Source of the DNA: Candidatus Woesearchaeota archaeon
GTDB taxonomy: Archaea; Nanobdellota; Nanobdellia; SCGC-AAA011-G17; GW2011-AR20
Length of the DNA: 32,312 nt
NCBI GenBank assembly: GCA_018302465.1
Contig: JAGVZQ010000006.1
Location: 1 to 32,312, forward strand
Reading direction: 5' to 3'
How positions within the stretch are numbered: position 1 is the first letter of the stretch; each line of letters begins with the position of its first letter. Below are positions 17,206 through 26,818 of this stretch, in pieces. The translations under genes and the position numbers were made by a program. Below the pieces are notes generated by a model. The model had not been told where the DNA came from. It did no database searches and worked only from the letters and a program-made list of their open reading frames with translations.

Positions 17206-17527
17206 TTGTTTTCTTGCTCTTTTCTTCCACTTTTTTCTTCCTGTCCTTTTTCAATCTAGGTTTATTATCTTTCTTTTCTTTTCTTAAGATAACTTCAATC
17301 CCTTCTTCCTTCATTGCTTTCTGGACATCAGATGTGGAAGCATTATTTTTTATTTTCAAGATTTTCTCAGAAATATCCAAGTGGTCGAGATTGCACTTCC
17401 TTCTTCTTACATTGCCATCTATTATAACAAAATTACCTTCTGTTTCTTCAACTATTACGCATTCTCTGCCTGCTTCTCTTCCAGATAGTTTTACACACAA
17501 TCTTCCGATTAAGTTTGATTCTGCCAT
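17171..17527 (-). CDS. rpl14e: Ribosomal protein eL14
   Basis: IGRLCVKLSGREAGRECVIVEETEGNFVIIDGNVRRRKCNLDHLD. Confidence 0.9.
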   Translation of the reverse strand: MAESNLIGRLCVKLSGREAGRECVIVEETEGNFVIIDGNVRRRKCNLDHLDISEKILKIKNNASTSDVQKAMKEEGIEVILRKEKKDNKPRLKKDRKKKVEEKSKKTNEPKKQRKNSK

Positions 17528-17793
17528 TTTTCCCTGTTTATTTTCTTTAGTTTATTTTTTGTACACCTTGAGCACAATTCCCCGCCAAATATTCTCTCAG
17601 GTCTTTTCTGAGATTTTGGCATATTTCTCATTTTACTAACAAGTTTATTAGGCACAGCCTGTAGTATCATCCCACAACCGCTGCACGCAGGTTTCTTAGG
17701 GCTTCTAGGTTTATATACAAGTCTTGATTTTCCTGATGGGACTCTAACATGTACTCTTCTCAATGATCTCGATCTTTTGTTTGGTCTTGGCAT
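17509..17793 (-). CDS. rpl34e: Ribosomal protein eL34
   Basis: RPNKRSRSLRRVHVRVPSGKSRLVYKPRSPKKPACSGCG...RPERIFGGELCSRC. Confidence 0.92.
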   Translation of the reverse strand: MPRPNKRSRSLRRVHVRVPSGKSRLVYKPRSPKKPACSGCGMILQAVPNKLVSKMRNMPKSQKRPERIFGGELCSRCTKNKLKKINREKWQNQT

Positions 17794-17794
17794 T

Positions 17795-18232
17795 TTAATG
17801 TACCCTCAATATTTTTCTTAATACTATGCTGAATATTAAACTAGAGATTATATAAATCCATATCCAGCTTAATCCAAATAATATTTTACCGGAATCAGTA
17901 TAAGTATCCTTTAACCAGCTGAATATTATTAATAATGGAATTAATGTATATAAGCTCGGCTTTAAAGTATGACCCATTAGTTTTAAATTCTTTTCCATCA
18001 CGATCTTCTGCTTCTCCATCATCCTTTTTGGGTCATCTTTTAGCTCCTTCATCTCTTTATTGAGCTCCTTCATCTCATCTTTCATTCTTTTGATAAGTTG
18101 CTGGTCTGTAAGGTATTTATACGCTATTGTGACAATTAAGGTAATTATGAAAGAGATAAATGAAATAGAATAAACAGGCTCCCAATTAAGTAAAAACCCA
18201 AATACACCATTAAAAAAGCCGTCAAATACCAT
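17795..18232 (-). CDS. DUF106 / EMC3-TMCO1-like membrane insertase (Oxa1 superfamily)
   Basis: Three TM segments with a charged MKDEMKELNKEMKELKDDPKRMMEKQKIVMEKNLKLM coiled coil; conserved position after secY. Confidence 0.85.
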   Translation of the reverse strand: MVFDGFFNGVFGFLLNWEPVYSISFISFIITLIVTIAYKYLTDQQLIKRMKDEMKELNKEMKELKDDPKRMMEKQKIVMEKNLKLMGHTLKPSLYTLIPLLIIFSWLKDTYTDSGKILFGLSWIWIYIISSLIFSIVLRKILRVH

Positions 18233-19615
18233 TTATTTACCCATCATCTTTCTCATAGCTGGATGCATATCCATCATATGATCCTGTGCTATTTTTTCAT
18301 ATAAATTATAGATTATCATAACAGCAAGTAATATTCCTGTTCCATTAGATAATGTTCCAGACACATCAGCAAACGCAGCTAAAAATCCTACAGTTAAAGC
18401 TCCCATAATGGTCAAAGGGAAGATATACCTATCTAAAACCCTCTCTAAAACCCTCTCATCTCTCCTAAACCCGGGTATTTGCAGTCCAGAAGCCATTAAT
18501 TGCCTTGCTTGAGACCTTGCATCCATTCCAGCAGATTGTACCCAAAACACTGAGAATAATACTGCTCCAGCCATTAAAAAAAGAGCATAAGAAGCTGCAT
18601 GAGCCAGGTTTATAGGGTCAAAGATACCCCCAACCAAATTACTTATTATATTAGGGGGGAAGATCCATAAAACAAGGCCTGAAGTAGGGGTATTCCCTGC
18701 AAAAGTTCCTAAAAAAGGATGGCCGCTTCTTTGCATTAAACTTGCCCATACTTGAATATTAGCCAAGAAAGCAGCAATTAAGATAACCGGTATATTTGAT
18801 GTATAAAGGAATTTTAAAGGCCACCTTATGCCATATCCTCTAACTCTTCCAAAGGAAAGTGGAATCTCTACTTTCATAGATTGAGCATAAACGGCCAGCA
18901 AGAATACAACAATTGTGGATATAATTGCTGTAGCAGCTAATAAAGCTCCGTTAACATTGCCCCCAGTCAAAGAGGTAAAAAATACCCATAACTGTCCTGT
19001 AGGTGCCTGTCCTGAACCAAATGCAATATCTCCTAATGAGTTTAAAGGAGAAAATGTTCTTATGAATATTTGGGAGGAAACACCTGCAGCAATAAATAAA
19101 GATACACCTGAGCCAAACCCCCATTTATTGGTAACTTCATCCATATATAACACCATTATCCCACCAAGGAATAATTGAAAGACCAATAACCAGGGAGAAA
19201 ATCCAAGGGCAGGAACCAATCCTCCTAAGAATACAAATATTACTGCTTCAAATATAATGAAGAAAATTGACAAAATCTTCTGCAATCCTTGAAAAAATAC
19301 TCTGCCTTCATGAGTAGTAGTATCAATTTTTAATATTCCTGAACCAGATAAAAGTTGAAGCACAATTGATGCAGTTACTATAGGCCCTATTCCCAGCGTT
19401 GTTAAAAATCCAAATGAAGCTCCAAGTATTATAGATAAAAATTCAAAGTTAGCAAGTGCAGACTCCTCTAATCCATATAATGGAACAACACCAAGAACAA
19501 AGAATGCGATTAATATTGCCAAGGTCCATTTAAGCTTTGTATTAAATGGCAGATATTTTTCAGTAGGTCCCTTTACCTCAGGAAGGACAGATATTATTGA
19601 ATTAAAAAATGACAT
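18233..19615 (-). CDS. secY: Preprotein translocase subunit SecY
   Basis: Polytopic; GIGPIVTASIVLQLLSGSGIL, MDEVTNKWGFGSGVSLFIAAGV, YGIRWPLKFLYTSNIPVIL. Confidence 0.97.
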   Translation of the reverse strand: MSFFNSIISVLPEVKGPTEKYLPFNTKLKWTLAILIAFFVLGVVPLYGLEESALANFEFLSIILGASFGFLTTLGIGPIVTASIVLQLLSGSGILKIDTTTHEGRVFFQGLQKILSIFFIIFEAVIFVFLGGLVPALGFSPWLLVFQLFLGGIMVLYMDEVTNKWGFGSGVSLFIAAGVSSQIFIRTFSPLNSLGDIAFGSGQAPTGQLWVFFTSLTGGNVNGALLAATAIISTIVVFLLAVYAQSMKVEIPLSFGRVRGYGIRWPLKFLYTSNIPVILIAAFLANIQVWASLMQRSGHPFLGTFAGNTPTSGLVLWIFPPNIISNLVGGIFDPINLAHAASYALFLMAGAVLFSVFWVQSAGMDARSQARQLMASGLQIPGFRRDERVLERVLDRYIFPLTIMGALTVGFLAAFADVSGTLSNGTGILLAVMIIYNLYEKIAQDHMMDMHPAMRKMMGK

Positions 19616-19616
19616 C

Positions 19617-20066
19617 TTAATTGCTCAAACTTCCGCCTGCACCGTCTATTTTCTTTTTTGCTCCTTGAGAGAAGAAAGGTGCTTTTATCTCCAGTGATTT
19701 AGTAACTTTCCCAGCCCCCAATAATTTGTTGTATCCTAAGTCAACTAAATTAATTATATATTTATTACTCTCTTTCTTTATAAGGTTTCTTGAAACATAA
19801 CGATCAAGATTTTTTTCCAAATCAGAAACATTAATTGATTTGATTTTTACAACAATTTTTTTAGGTCTTTTAAATCCTCTCTTGCCAAAATATTCATTTC
19901 CAAAAGTTGTTAATATCGTAGGTTTTATTTGACCAGCCCTCTTACCGCTGCCAGCCATACCTCTCCCTCCTCTATTACCTGCACCTCTTCTTTTCTTTTT
20001 AGCTCCTCCTCCATGGGTATGACTGCCCCTATACTTTACAACTTTTTTTCTTTTATTGACTGTCAT
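19617..20066 (-). CDS. rpl15: Ribosomal protein uL15
   Basis: KYRGSHTHGGGAKKKRRGAGNRGGRGMAGSGKR. Confidence 0.95.
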   Translation of the reverse strand: MTVNKRKKVVKYRGSHTHGGGAKKKRRGAGNRGGRGMAGSGKRAGQIKPTILTTFGNEYFGKRGFKRPKKIVVKIKSINVSDLEKNLDRYVSRNLIKKESNKYIINLVDLGYNKLLGAGKVTKSLEIKAPFFSQGAKKKIDGAGGSLSN

Positions 20067-20067
20067 G

Positions 20068-20538
20068 TTATATCATCCTTTGTATTAAATCATTTATCAT
20101 ATTTTTTCTGTAACCTAACACCCCACCCATAGAGAATGGTTTTTTTATTCCTCCCCTTTCAAATCCTTTCAAAGGAGGTTTAAGTCTGAAATATGGTTTT
20201 AATCCAGGCACATCTTTAATCTCTTTTTTTCCCTCATAAACCATCTCAGAAAATTCTTTTACATCTGTTTTAGCTTTTTCTTTGATATAAAATTCATTAA
20301 GTTTTTTATTTCCTGGAAGTCTTCCTCTCTCAGTAATCAGTTTGGTTAAAGTATTTTTATCTATCTCCCCCCAAGTAACATAATCCTTTACTCTCTTAAA
20401 CATTCCAATATTTCTCTTGTCGTTAGATATAATCACGCAATGGTATTTATTATAAAGTCTCATCCTGCATAAGGTTTCTTCTATTCTCCTGTTAACCCCA
20501 GCCTTTCCCCTTATTCTAACAATAGCAATCTTATTCAT
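20068..20538 (-). CDS. rpl30: Ribosomal protein uL30
   Basis: IAIVRIRGKAGVNRRIEETLCRMRLYNKYHCVII; position in cluster. Confidence 0.93.
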   Translation of the reverse strand: MNKIAIVRIRGKAGVNRRIEETLCRMRLYNKYHCVIISNDKRNIGMFKRVKDYVTWGEIDKNTLTKLITERGRLPGNKKLNEFYIKEKAKTDVKEFSEMVYEGKKEIKDVPGLKPYFRLKPPLKGFERGGIKKPFSMGGVLGYRKNMINDLIQRMI

Positions 20539-21290
20539 TCTTGTATTCCCCTTACTATTCCTAAATTCTTTACATCATTCTCTGAAACTTTAGTCCTGGA
20601 TAATTCCTTTAAAGCATCAAGACAGGCATACATCAAATTAAGCCTGTTCTTTGAGTTTACCGCTCTTGAATATACATCCTTTATTCCAGCAACTTCTAAT
20701 ATTTTTTTACATTCTTCCTCTATACACAATCCTGTTCCAAGAGGAGCAGGAATTAATTCAATTTCAACTGAACTGCATTTTCCTTTTACTTTAAAAGGGA
20801 TTGAATGAACATTCCCGCATCCGCATTCCCAGCTTCCACATCCTCTTCTTATGCTAATAATGTTTAATTTTGCATTTCTCAATGCCTTTTCTCTTGCAGG
20901 CATAGTCTCTTTTGATTTTCCAAATCCAAGACCTATATAGCCATTTTTATTTCCAACAACAGCAAGGCATCCAAAATTAGGTTTATTCCCTTCTTTGGTC
21001 TTTTTCTGTGTTTGTCTCCATATGCTTTTCTTCCCCCCCCCAAATTTACCCTTTGATTGACCAATAGATAACAAGCTAGACTCCAAATTAGGGAGTAACA
21101 TATCAACAATTTGGGGTTCTAAAAATTTCAATCCTTTTCCAGCTATATCGTTAATATCTTTAATTTCTCCTGATTTAACTTTAAATCCTAACTCTGTTTT
21201 TGGAACCCAATTCTCTTTATTGAAATTATTAGTCACAACTCCCATAGGAGGTTCCCCAACAACTTTTACTTCTTCTATTCCTTCTGCCAT
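20535..21290 (-). CDS. rps5: Ribosomal protein uS5
   Basis: WVPKTELGFKVKSGEI...VVGNKNGYIGLGFGKSKETMPAREKALRNAKLNII. Confidence 0.95.
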   Translation of the reverse strand: MAEGIEEVKVVGEPPMGVVTNNFNKENWVPKTELGFKVKSGEIKDINDIAGKGLKFLEPQIVDMLLPNLESSLLSIGQSKGKFGGGKKSIWRQTQKKTKEGNKPNFGCLAVVGNKNGYIGLGFGKSKETMPAREKALRNAKLNIISIRRGCGSWECGCGNVHSIPFKVKGKCSSVEIELIPAPLGTGLCIEEECKKILEVAGIKDVYSRAVNSKNRLNLMYACLDALKELSRTKVSENDVKNLGIVRGIQE

Positions 21291-21291
21291 T

Positions 21292-21870
21292 TTATTTAAC
21301 CCCTATCCTTTTCTTAACTTCTAAAAAAGTTTTTGAAATCTCTTCAGGTTTAACATTATTTTTTACATATCTTGAAAACTGTTTTTTATAAATCTCTGTA
21401 CCTTTTATTTTTGAAGCATAATTTTCAATATGTTTTCCACTCACCCTCTCTTCTGAAGGCAATATATCTTGGTTTACAGATATATCCAACCCTGAATCTA
21501 CAGCACCCTTAAGGACTGCATATAATGAAGATCCTTTGACAGAAGCATGTAGACCAATATCAAATATGACTTTATTAACCCCCTTCTCTTTTGATCTGAT
21601 TCCTGTTAAAAATCCAAGAAGATAAGAAGAAGGAATATTATTAAAATGATACTTCCACCCAAACTTTGTTAAGTCTTTTGTTGTCAAAGAGAGTATAATT
21701 TTATCTCCATCATCTTTGTAATCTATAAGCTGAGCAATGATAATATTAATTTTTTTTCTGACAACAAGCCTGGTATTTTTTGAGCCGAGAGTCTTCAACC
21801 TACTTTTATAATTAGTCTTTCCGCTTCTGTCTCTCTTAAGCCTCACTGTATATCTTCTACTTCTTGCCAT
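21292..21870 (-). CDS. rpl18: Ribosomal protein uL18
   Basis: RYTVRLKRDRSGKTNYKSRLKTLGSKNTRLVVRKKINIIIAQLI. Confidence 0.95.
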   Translation of the reverse strand: MARSRRYTVRLKRDRSGKTNYKSRLKTLGSKNTRLVVRKKINIIIAQLIDYKDDGDKIILSLTTKDLTKFGWKYHFNNIPSSYLLGFLTGIRSKEKGVNKVIFDIGLHASVKGSSLYAVLKGAVDSGLDISVNQDILPSEERVSGKHIENYASKIKGTEIYKKQFSRYVKNNVKPEEISKTFLEVKKRIGVK

Positions 21871-22315
21871 TTTTTATTAAGTTGCGTTCCTCCACAAACA
21901 TCTTTATATGCCTTCTACTTCTGAAAAACCCTCCTTTTGCTTTCATATAAAGTGATTTGTATGTCTTTGAATCAATAAACTTCCCTTCTCTTAAGCTTCT
22001 TAAAAATTCTCTCTGAACCCTTATTTTTCTTATCCATTCAGTCTTTCCAGGTAATCTTGCGTTCTTTGTTCCCTTTTTTGTTCCTCTTCCCTTTCTCCTT
22101 CCCTTCCTCTTCTGTAAAATCCTTATTCTTGCTCTTGCCCTTGACTGCTCGTTAGTATCTTTTTTATCGATAATCTTCTTGCCAATAAGAGATTTTACAT
22201 CACTTCTTGTTATTGCTTCTTTTATTTGTGATAATGATTCAGCATCAAACTTAATCTTCTTCTTGCTAACCTTGAGAATCTTGCTTGCTAATTTTTTTTG
22301 TAATCTAAGTTCCAT
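21857..22315 (-). CDS. rpl19e: Ribosomal protein eL19
   Basis: LRLQKKLASKILKVSKKKI...GRRKGRGTKKGTKNARLPGKTEWIRKIRVQREFLRSLREG. Confidence 0.95.
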   Translation of the reverse strand: MELRLQKKLASKILKVSKKKIKFDAESLSQIKEAITRSDVKSLIGKKIIDKKDTNEQSRARARIRILQKRKGRRKGRGTKKGTKNARLPGKTEWIRKIRVQREFLRSLREGKFIDSKTYKSLYMKAKGGFFRSRRHIKMFVEERNLIKNGKK

Positions 22316-22316
22316 C

Positions 22317-22823
22317 TTATAATCCTTTCTCTAATATTTTCCTTTTTTCTTCTTTTTCTTTTATTTCAGTGTCTTCTTTGCTTTCTTTTTTCTTTTTTTC
22401 TTCAACTTTCTCTTTTTTCTCTTCTTCCTTTTTACTCTTATATTTTTTCTTCTCTGCTTTTTCTTCTTCTACTTTTTTAAGGAATAATTTAGCATCTTTT
22501 ATGTTAAGTAATTTTATATTAAACTCAACTGCTTTTTTTACTATTTCTTCTTTTTTTCTCTTTCCAACATTGGAACCTATGATCCCTATTGAGCTCTTAT
22601 CAAGCGCTTCAATATCTTTTATACTATACACATTAACAGGAAGTAATCCATTAATAAGCCCCTTTTCTTTAATACCTGTACCATATCCTACTTTTGGAAT
22701 AAGTCCATGACCATTTCTTGATAGCCTGATTTTTGCATGTTTTCCTCTAGGTTTTCTCCATTTCTTCTTAAGACCTGAAAGGTTCATAGCTCCTGGTCTG
22801 AGAAATTTCTTTTTTGCTTTCAT
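22317..22823 (-). CDS. rpl32e: Ribosomal protein eL32 with Lys/Glu-rich C-terminal extension
   Basis: KKKWRKPRGKHAKIRLSRNGHGLIPKVGYGTGIKEKG. Confidence 0.92.
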   Translation of the reverse strand: MKAKKKFLRPGAMNLSGLKKKWRKPRGKHAKIRLSRNGHGLIPKVGYGTGIKEKGLINGLLPVNVYSIKDIEALDKSSIGIIGSNVGKRKKEEIVKKAVEFNIKLLNIKDAKLFLKKVEEEKAEKKKYKSKKEEEKKEKVEEKKKKESKEDTEIKEKEEKRKILEKGL

Positions 22824-23368
22824 ACTACAGATTTTCCTCCCTTTTGTGTGATATAGATTCCATCCTGAAATATCCTTCTGTCTTTATTAGTAACTCTTGT
22901 ACATTGCTCTATGTTGGACGCAGTTTGACCTGCAGTTTCTTTGTTTACACTAGTAACAATTATTTCATCTCCATTCACTTTAACTTCTGAACCTTCTAAT
23001 ATTCTGGCTACTCTGGCCATTTTTTCTCCAAGGAAGTTTTTAACAATAACATTTCCTTTCTCAACTGAAACATTCATAGGGAAATGACCTGAACATATTT
23101 TCAGTTTGTAAGTATAAGGTTCAACAGTTCCCTTAATCATATTCTTCAGATGAGAAGCATTAGTATTGATAAGTCTCTTTTCATTCTTAGTGAACTTGCC
23201 TTTCGCAAAAAGAATTAATTTATTCTCTTCTTTCTTCAATCCTATCACAACATTATTAATTGATAAGAAATTTTCACCATAAGATCCCTTAATTCTTACT
23301 GTTCTGTCTTTTACATCAACATTTACATTCTCAGGTATAACAATTTTTTTCTCTGGACTTTTTGACAT
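22820..23368 (-). CDS. rpl6: Ribosomal protein uL6
   Basis: NVDVKDRTVRIKGSYGENFLSI...VTNKDRRIFQDGIYITQKG. Confidence 0.94.
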   Translation of the reverse strand: MSKSPEKKIVIPENVNVDVKDRTVRIKGSYGENFLSINNVVIGLKKEENKLILFAKGKFTKNEKRLINTNASHLKNMIKGTVEPYTYKLKICSGHFPMNVSVEKGNVIVKNFLGEKMARVARILEGSEVKVNGDEIIVTSVNKETAGQTASNIEQCTRVTNKDRRIFQDGIYITQKGGKSVV

Positions 23369-23369
23369 G

Positions 23370-23762
23370 TTAATAAACGTAAGATATTAATCTTCCTCCA
23401 ATGCTTTTCTCTTTTGATTCTGAGTGTGTCATAAAACCTTTTTGGGTTGAAACAATTATTATCCCAAAATCTCTGGCAGGCAGGTATCTCTTCTCATATT
23501 TCTCAATGTCCCCTTTCTTAAAGGAGAATCTAGGTTTTATAACTCCACACTTGTTTATTCTCCCTAGCAAAGAAACTTCAATAGCATTTCCTCTTCCATC
23601 TTCTACAACTTTAAAATCCCCGATATATCCTTTGTCTTTCATAATCTCAAATACGGATTTTATAATCTTGGAACTAGGTTTAACTACACATTCTTTTTTT
23701 CCAATTTTTTCGCAATTATTTAGATTGGAAAGTACACTTGCTAAAGTATCGTTCATTGCCAT
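23370..23762 (-). CDS. rps8: Ribosomal protein uS8
   Basis: DTLASVLSNLNNCEKIGKKECVVKPSSKIIKSVFEIMKDKGYIG; YLPARDFGIIIVSTQKGFMTHSE. Confidence 0.95.
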   Translation of the reverse strand: MAMNDTLASVLSNLNNCEKIGKKECVVKPSSKIIKSVFEIMKDKGYIGDFKVVEDGRGNAIEVSLLGRINKCGVIKPRFSFKKGDIEKYEKRYLPARDFGIIIVSTQKGFMTHSESKEKSIGGRLISYVY

Positions 23763-23763
23763 T

Positions 23764-23994
23764 TTAATCGTATTTTTTGAATCCTAATCTTTTTGCATTT
23801 TCTCTGAAGCATTGTCTGCATAAGTCTATTCCATATTGACTCATATGCGCTCCGCTTCTGTCGCAGATGCCACATCTCTTTACATTTCTTCCAAATTCTC
23901 TCTTTTTAGGAGCATTATGTTTAATGAATTTCTGCATCTTTGCAGGTTTCTCTTCAAGTTGTTTAAACACTTTTGTGTGGCTGCTGTAAGTCAT
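23764..23994 (-). CDS. rps14: Ribosomal protein uS14 (zinc-binding, N-terminally extended)
   Basis: CGICDRSGAHMSQYGIDLCRQCFRENAKRLGFKKYD; GGAGGATAAT SD directly before ATG 23994. Confidence 0.93.
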   Translation of the reverse strand: MTYSSHTKVFKQLEEKPAKMQKFIKHNAPKKREFGRNVKRCGICDRSGAHMSQYGIDLCRQCFRENAKRLGFKKYD

Positions 23995-23995
23995 A

Positions 23996-24514
23996 TTATC
24001 CTCCCTTGCTGGTTATACTAACCTTAAACTTATGTTTTATGAACTCAATAGATTCCTCTTTTGAAATTTTATGTCTTAAAGGTATTCTAGCTCTGTTGAT
24101 TCTTCTTCTCTTTATCCTGAATCCATCCCTTTTTAAAGTAACTGCGACTTCTAATCCTATGATTCCGATAGTTGAATCATATTCCACACCAGGGATCTCT
24201 ATATACTCTTTAATTCCAAATGAAAAGTTGCCGAAAGCATCAAACTTGCTTTCAGGAATGCCATTATCAACAGCGCCGAATAATCTTTTTAAAACACTTT
24301 CAGCTTTTTCCCCCCTTAGTGTAACTTTTGTAGCAATATCTAATTTAGGTCTTATCCCCCATGTCGGCACTCTTTTCATAGTTCTTGTTTTTATGGAATT
24401 CTCACCTGTTATAGACTTTAATAATCTAGAAGCCTTGTCTAATTTATCTCCAGCTTCTCCAACACCTATATTCAAGGTTATTTTCTCTATCTTTATCTCT
24501 TGCATCTTGTTCAT
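23996..24514 (-). CDS. rpl5: Ribosomal protein uL5
   Basis: IEKITLNIGVGEAGDKLDKASRLLKSITG...KEYIEIPGVEYDSTIGIIGLEVAVTLKR. Confidence 0.95.
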   Translation of the reverse strand: MNKMQEIKIEKITLNIGVGEAGDKLDKASRLLKSITGENSIKTRTMKRVPTWGIRPKLDIATKVTLRGEKAESVLKRLFGAVDNGIPESKFDAFGNFSFGIKEYIEIPGVEYDSTIGIIGLEVAVTLKRDGFRIKRRRINRARIPLRHKISKEESIEFIKHKFKVSITSKGG

Positions 24515-25203
24515 TTTTCTATGAATTTAATATCAATCACAAAAGCGTATGCCTTTAAGGTTTCAAACTCTAACTCTTTTGTTTTGACCAGAATCCTATC
24601 TGGGTTTGTACTTTTTTCTTTGATTATTTTTAAAACTTTACCATGTACTCCCATATGTTTTCCTCCAATAAGAAAAACATTGCACCCTTCTTCAAGTTTT
24701 AAACTGTCAACAATTGAATTCTTTGTAATATCAATTATAACAGTATCTCCAACACCGTAAGAATTTTTTTCAACAATTATATTTTTGCTGTCTATCAAAT
24801 TAATTTGAATTTTTTTTCCTTTCAGAAATCTCTTCCCTATAATTTTACATGGCTTTAGATTGTCCAATTCTTTTTTTAATGGGATTAATATAAATTCACC
24901 AAGCTCATTTATTATTACTCTGTAAGATTCCTTTGTTTCCGGAATATCAAGAATATCCATAAACCCTACAGCAAACTTTTGGTCATTTACAGTTCTTTTA
25001 TCAATCATTATAGATTTATTATTAATAATGTACTTTACTTCTCTTGTTGTATCAGCATGTTTTAATATAGTTTTCAATAACAAATTGATAGAGATGCATC
25101 TACTTAATGGATGTGCGCCTGAATTAGGTCTTGTTATCCACTTAGTTTCCTTTCTTTTTATCGGCCAACTCTTTGGCGCTTTGCTTCTTGCTAGATGTGC
25201 CAT
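24511..25203 (-). CDS. rps4e: Ribosomal protein eS4
   Basis: MAHLARSKAPKSWPIKRKETKWITRPNSGAHPLSRCISINLLL. Confidence 0.95.
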   Translation of the reverse strand: MAHLARSKAPKSWPIKRKETKWITRPNSGAHPLSRCISINLLLKTILKHADTTREVKYIINNKSIMIDKRTVNDQKFAVGFMDILDIPETKESYRVIINELGEFILIPLKKELDNLKPCKIIGKRFLKGKKIQINLIDSKNIIVEKNSYGVGDTVIIDITKNSIVDSLKLEEGCNVFLIGGKHMGVHGKVLKIIKEKSTNPDRILVKTKELEFETLKAYAFVIDIKFIEK

Positions 25204-25582
25204 TTTTTCTTTCTAATGCTTCTTTTCTTTTTTTATCTGATAAGTTTAACTCTGTTATAAGTAAGTTTGAAGGATGAATAGGATAGAACGATTTTGAACC
25301 GTCTCTCTTGATTAAATTTACTCCCTCAATCCATACTTTTGTTTCCTTAACAAAGACTTTTTCAACTTTTCCTGTAATCCCCCTATATTGTCCTCTCTGA
25401 ACTTTTACAACATCCCCTTTTCTTACAGGGAAACTTCTTCTTCCATGTTTTTTGATAAGTTCTTTTGACAAATGAGATCCAAGGAATTTATGTTTTATAT
25501 GCAATGGAGCATTATAGCTAAACTTTCTTTTTTTTCTTACCTGTTTGCTGCTTTTCCATTTGTTTGAAAATAATTTTTTCAT
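25142..25582 (-). CDS. rpl24: Ribosomal protein uL24
   Basis: KQVRKKRKFSYNAPLHIKHKFLGSHLSKELIKKHGRRSFPVRKGDVVKVQRGQYRGITGKV. Confidence 0.95.
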   Translation of the reverse strand: MKKLFSNKWKSSKQVRKKRKFSYNAPLHIKHKFLGSHLSKELIKKHGRRSFPVRKGDVVKVQRGQYRGITGKVEKVFVKETKVWIEGVNLIKRDGSKSFYPIHPSNLLITELNLSDKKRKEALERKNGTSSKKQSAKELADKKKGN

Positions 25583-25583
25583 T

Positions 25584-25985
25584 TTACGCTACAACAGATG
25601 CAATCTTGGCAATTGCTGGCCAACGCTCTGCAACCTCCTTAGCAATAGCCCCCTTTATTATGGTTCCTTTAGGATTTCCTTTCTCATCTTTAAGTATAAT
25701 TGCTGCATTGTCTTCAAATTTAATTCTCTCTCCATTCAATCTTTTATACTCTTTTCTTTGTCTTACAATTATGGCCGGAACAACTTGACTTTTCATACCT
25801 GGCTTTCCTTTTACAATAGAAGCATTAACCATATCTCCAATTCCCGCCGCAGGCAACTTTCCTTTTGTTGTTTTTAATCCCTTAACTGAGAATATTTTTA
25901 TTATCTTAGCTCCTGAATTATCACAAACAGGGATTTTTGCTTCTAGGTTAAATGCTTTTGTGATATTTGCGGTGAATGCTTTCAT
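25584..25985 (-). CDS. rpl14: Ribosomal protein uL14
   Basis: IPVCDNSGAKIIKIFSVKG...AAIILKDEKGNPKGTIIKGAIAKEVAERWPAIAKIASVV. Confidence 0.95.
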   Translation of the reverse strand: MKAFTANITKAFNLEAKIPVCDNSGAKIIKIFSVKGLKTTKGKLPAAGIGDMVNASIVKGKPGMKSQVVPAIIVRQRKEYKRLNGERIKFEDNAAIILKDEKGNPKGTIIKGAIAKEVAERWPAIAKIASVVA

Positions 25986-26305
25986 TTTTTAATTACCTCT
26001 AATATAACAAAATGTTTTGTTTTTGATATTGGTTTTGTCTCCCCTATTACCACTTTATCACCAATATTTGCATCAATGCATGGAGGGTTATGAACTTTTA
26101 ATTTACTCTTCCTTTTTTCATATCTTTCATATTTTGAGATATAATGAAAATGCTCAAATTGCACAGTTGCAGTTTTTGATACGTTCTTCTTAATGACCTC
26201 TACTTCCATTATCTTGCCTCTAACTTTTTGAGTGCCATGAAAAGGACATACCTTATCCTCGCATTTATCCTTTGGTGCCTTTACATCAATGCCTATTGTT
26301 CTCAT
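25982..26305 (-). CDS. rps17: Ribosomal protein uS17
   Basis: CPFHGTQKVRGKIMEVEVIKKNVSKTATVQFEHFHYISKYERYEKRKSKLKVHNPPCIDANIGDKVVIGETKPISKTK. Confidence 0.95.
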   Translation of the reverse strand: MRTIGIDVKAPKDKCEDKVCPFHGTQKVRGKIMEVEVIKKNVSKTATVQFEHFHYISKYERYEKRKSKLKVHNPPCIDANIGDKVVIGETKPISKTKHFVILEVIKK

Positions 26306-26523
26306 TTTATATCTTCAGGCCTCCTTCTTAAATGCTCACCCTTCATTATACTAGATCCGAGCTTTAATGTTATTTCTGATTTTATCAATTTCTTTATTCC
26401 TTTTCCTGTTTCAACAGTGATCGTATTCTTTGTCTCATCCACGATTTTTCCAGCTATTCCAAGTAAATTTCTATTCTTTGCATCTATTACTTCCATTTTT
26501 GAACCAATCAACATTTCTATCAT
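26302..26523 (-). CDS. rnp1: Ribonuclease P protein component 1 (Rpp29/POP4-like)
   Basis: MLIGSKMEVIDAKNRNLLGIAGKIVDETKNTITVETGKGIKKLIKSEI; conserved position between SUI1 and uS17; short (73 aa). Confidence 0.88.
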   Translation of the reverse strand: MIEMLIGSKMEVIDAKNRNLLGIAGKIVDETKNTITVETGKGIKKLIKSEITLKLGSSIMKGEHLRRRPEDIK

Positions 26524-26524
26524 C

Positions 26525-26818
26525 TTATTTTACATGAGTGAAACCAATTTTCACAAGTTCTTCCTTAACTTTTTGTACATGGTCTCCTTGTAGCTCAATT
26601 TTTCCACCCTTTACTGTTCCCCCGCATGCGAGTTTGGACTTCAAACTTTTGGCAAGGTCCTTGATGTTTATATCCTTTGGATCAATCCCTTCTATAACAG
26701 TTGTTAATTTTCCAAATCTTCTCTTTACAGTTTTAACACTGATATACTGTTCTTCCTTTGCTATAGTCTCACAGACACAAAGCTCTCGAGACAAACCACA
26801 TTTTGGACATATGTTCAT
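26525..26818 (-). CDS. Translation initiation factor SUI1/eIF1 family, with N-terminal zinc ribbon
   Basis: [76 protein letters not shown]. Confidence 0.93.
   Translation of the reverse strand: MNICPKCGLSRELCVCETIAKEEQYISVKTVKRRFGKLTTVIEGIDPKDINIKDLAKSLKSKLACGGTVKGGKIELQGDHVQKVKEELVKIGFTHVK

Noticed and set aside
17133-17639. 168-aa plus-strand Phe/Ser-rich ORF
   Set aside because: Antisense of pfdA/eL14/eL34 Lys-rich genes; composition artefact.
22369-22530. Low-complexity ctttttctt-rich stretch as a possible repeat element
   Set aside because: It encodes the Lys/Glu-rich C-terminal tail of eL32; coding composition explains it.
23973-24524. 183-aa plus-strand ORF
   Set aside because: Antisense of uL5.
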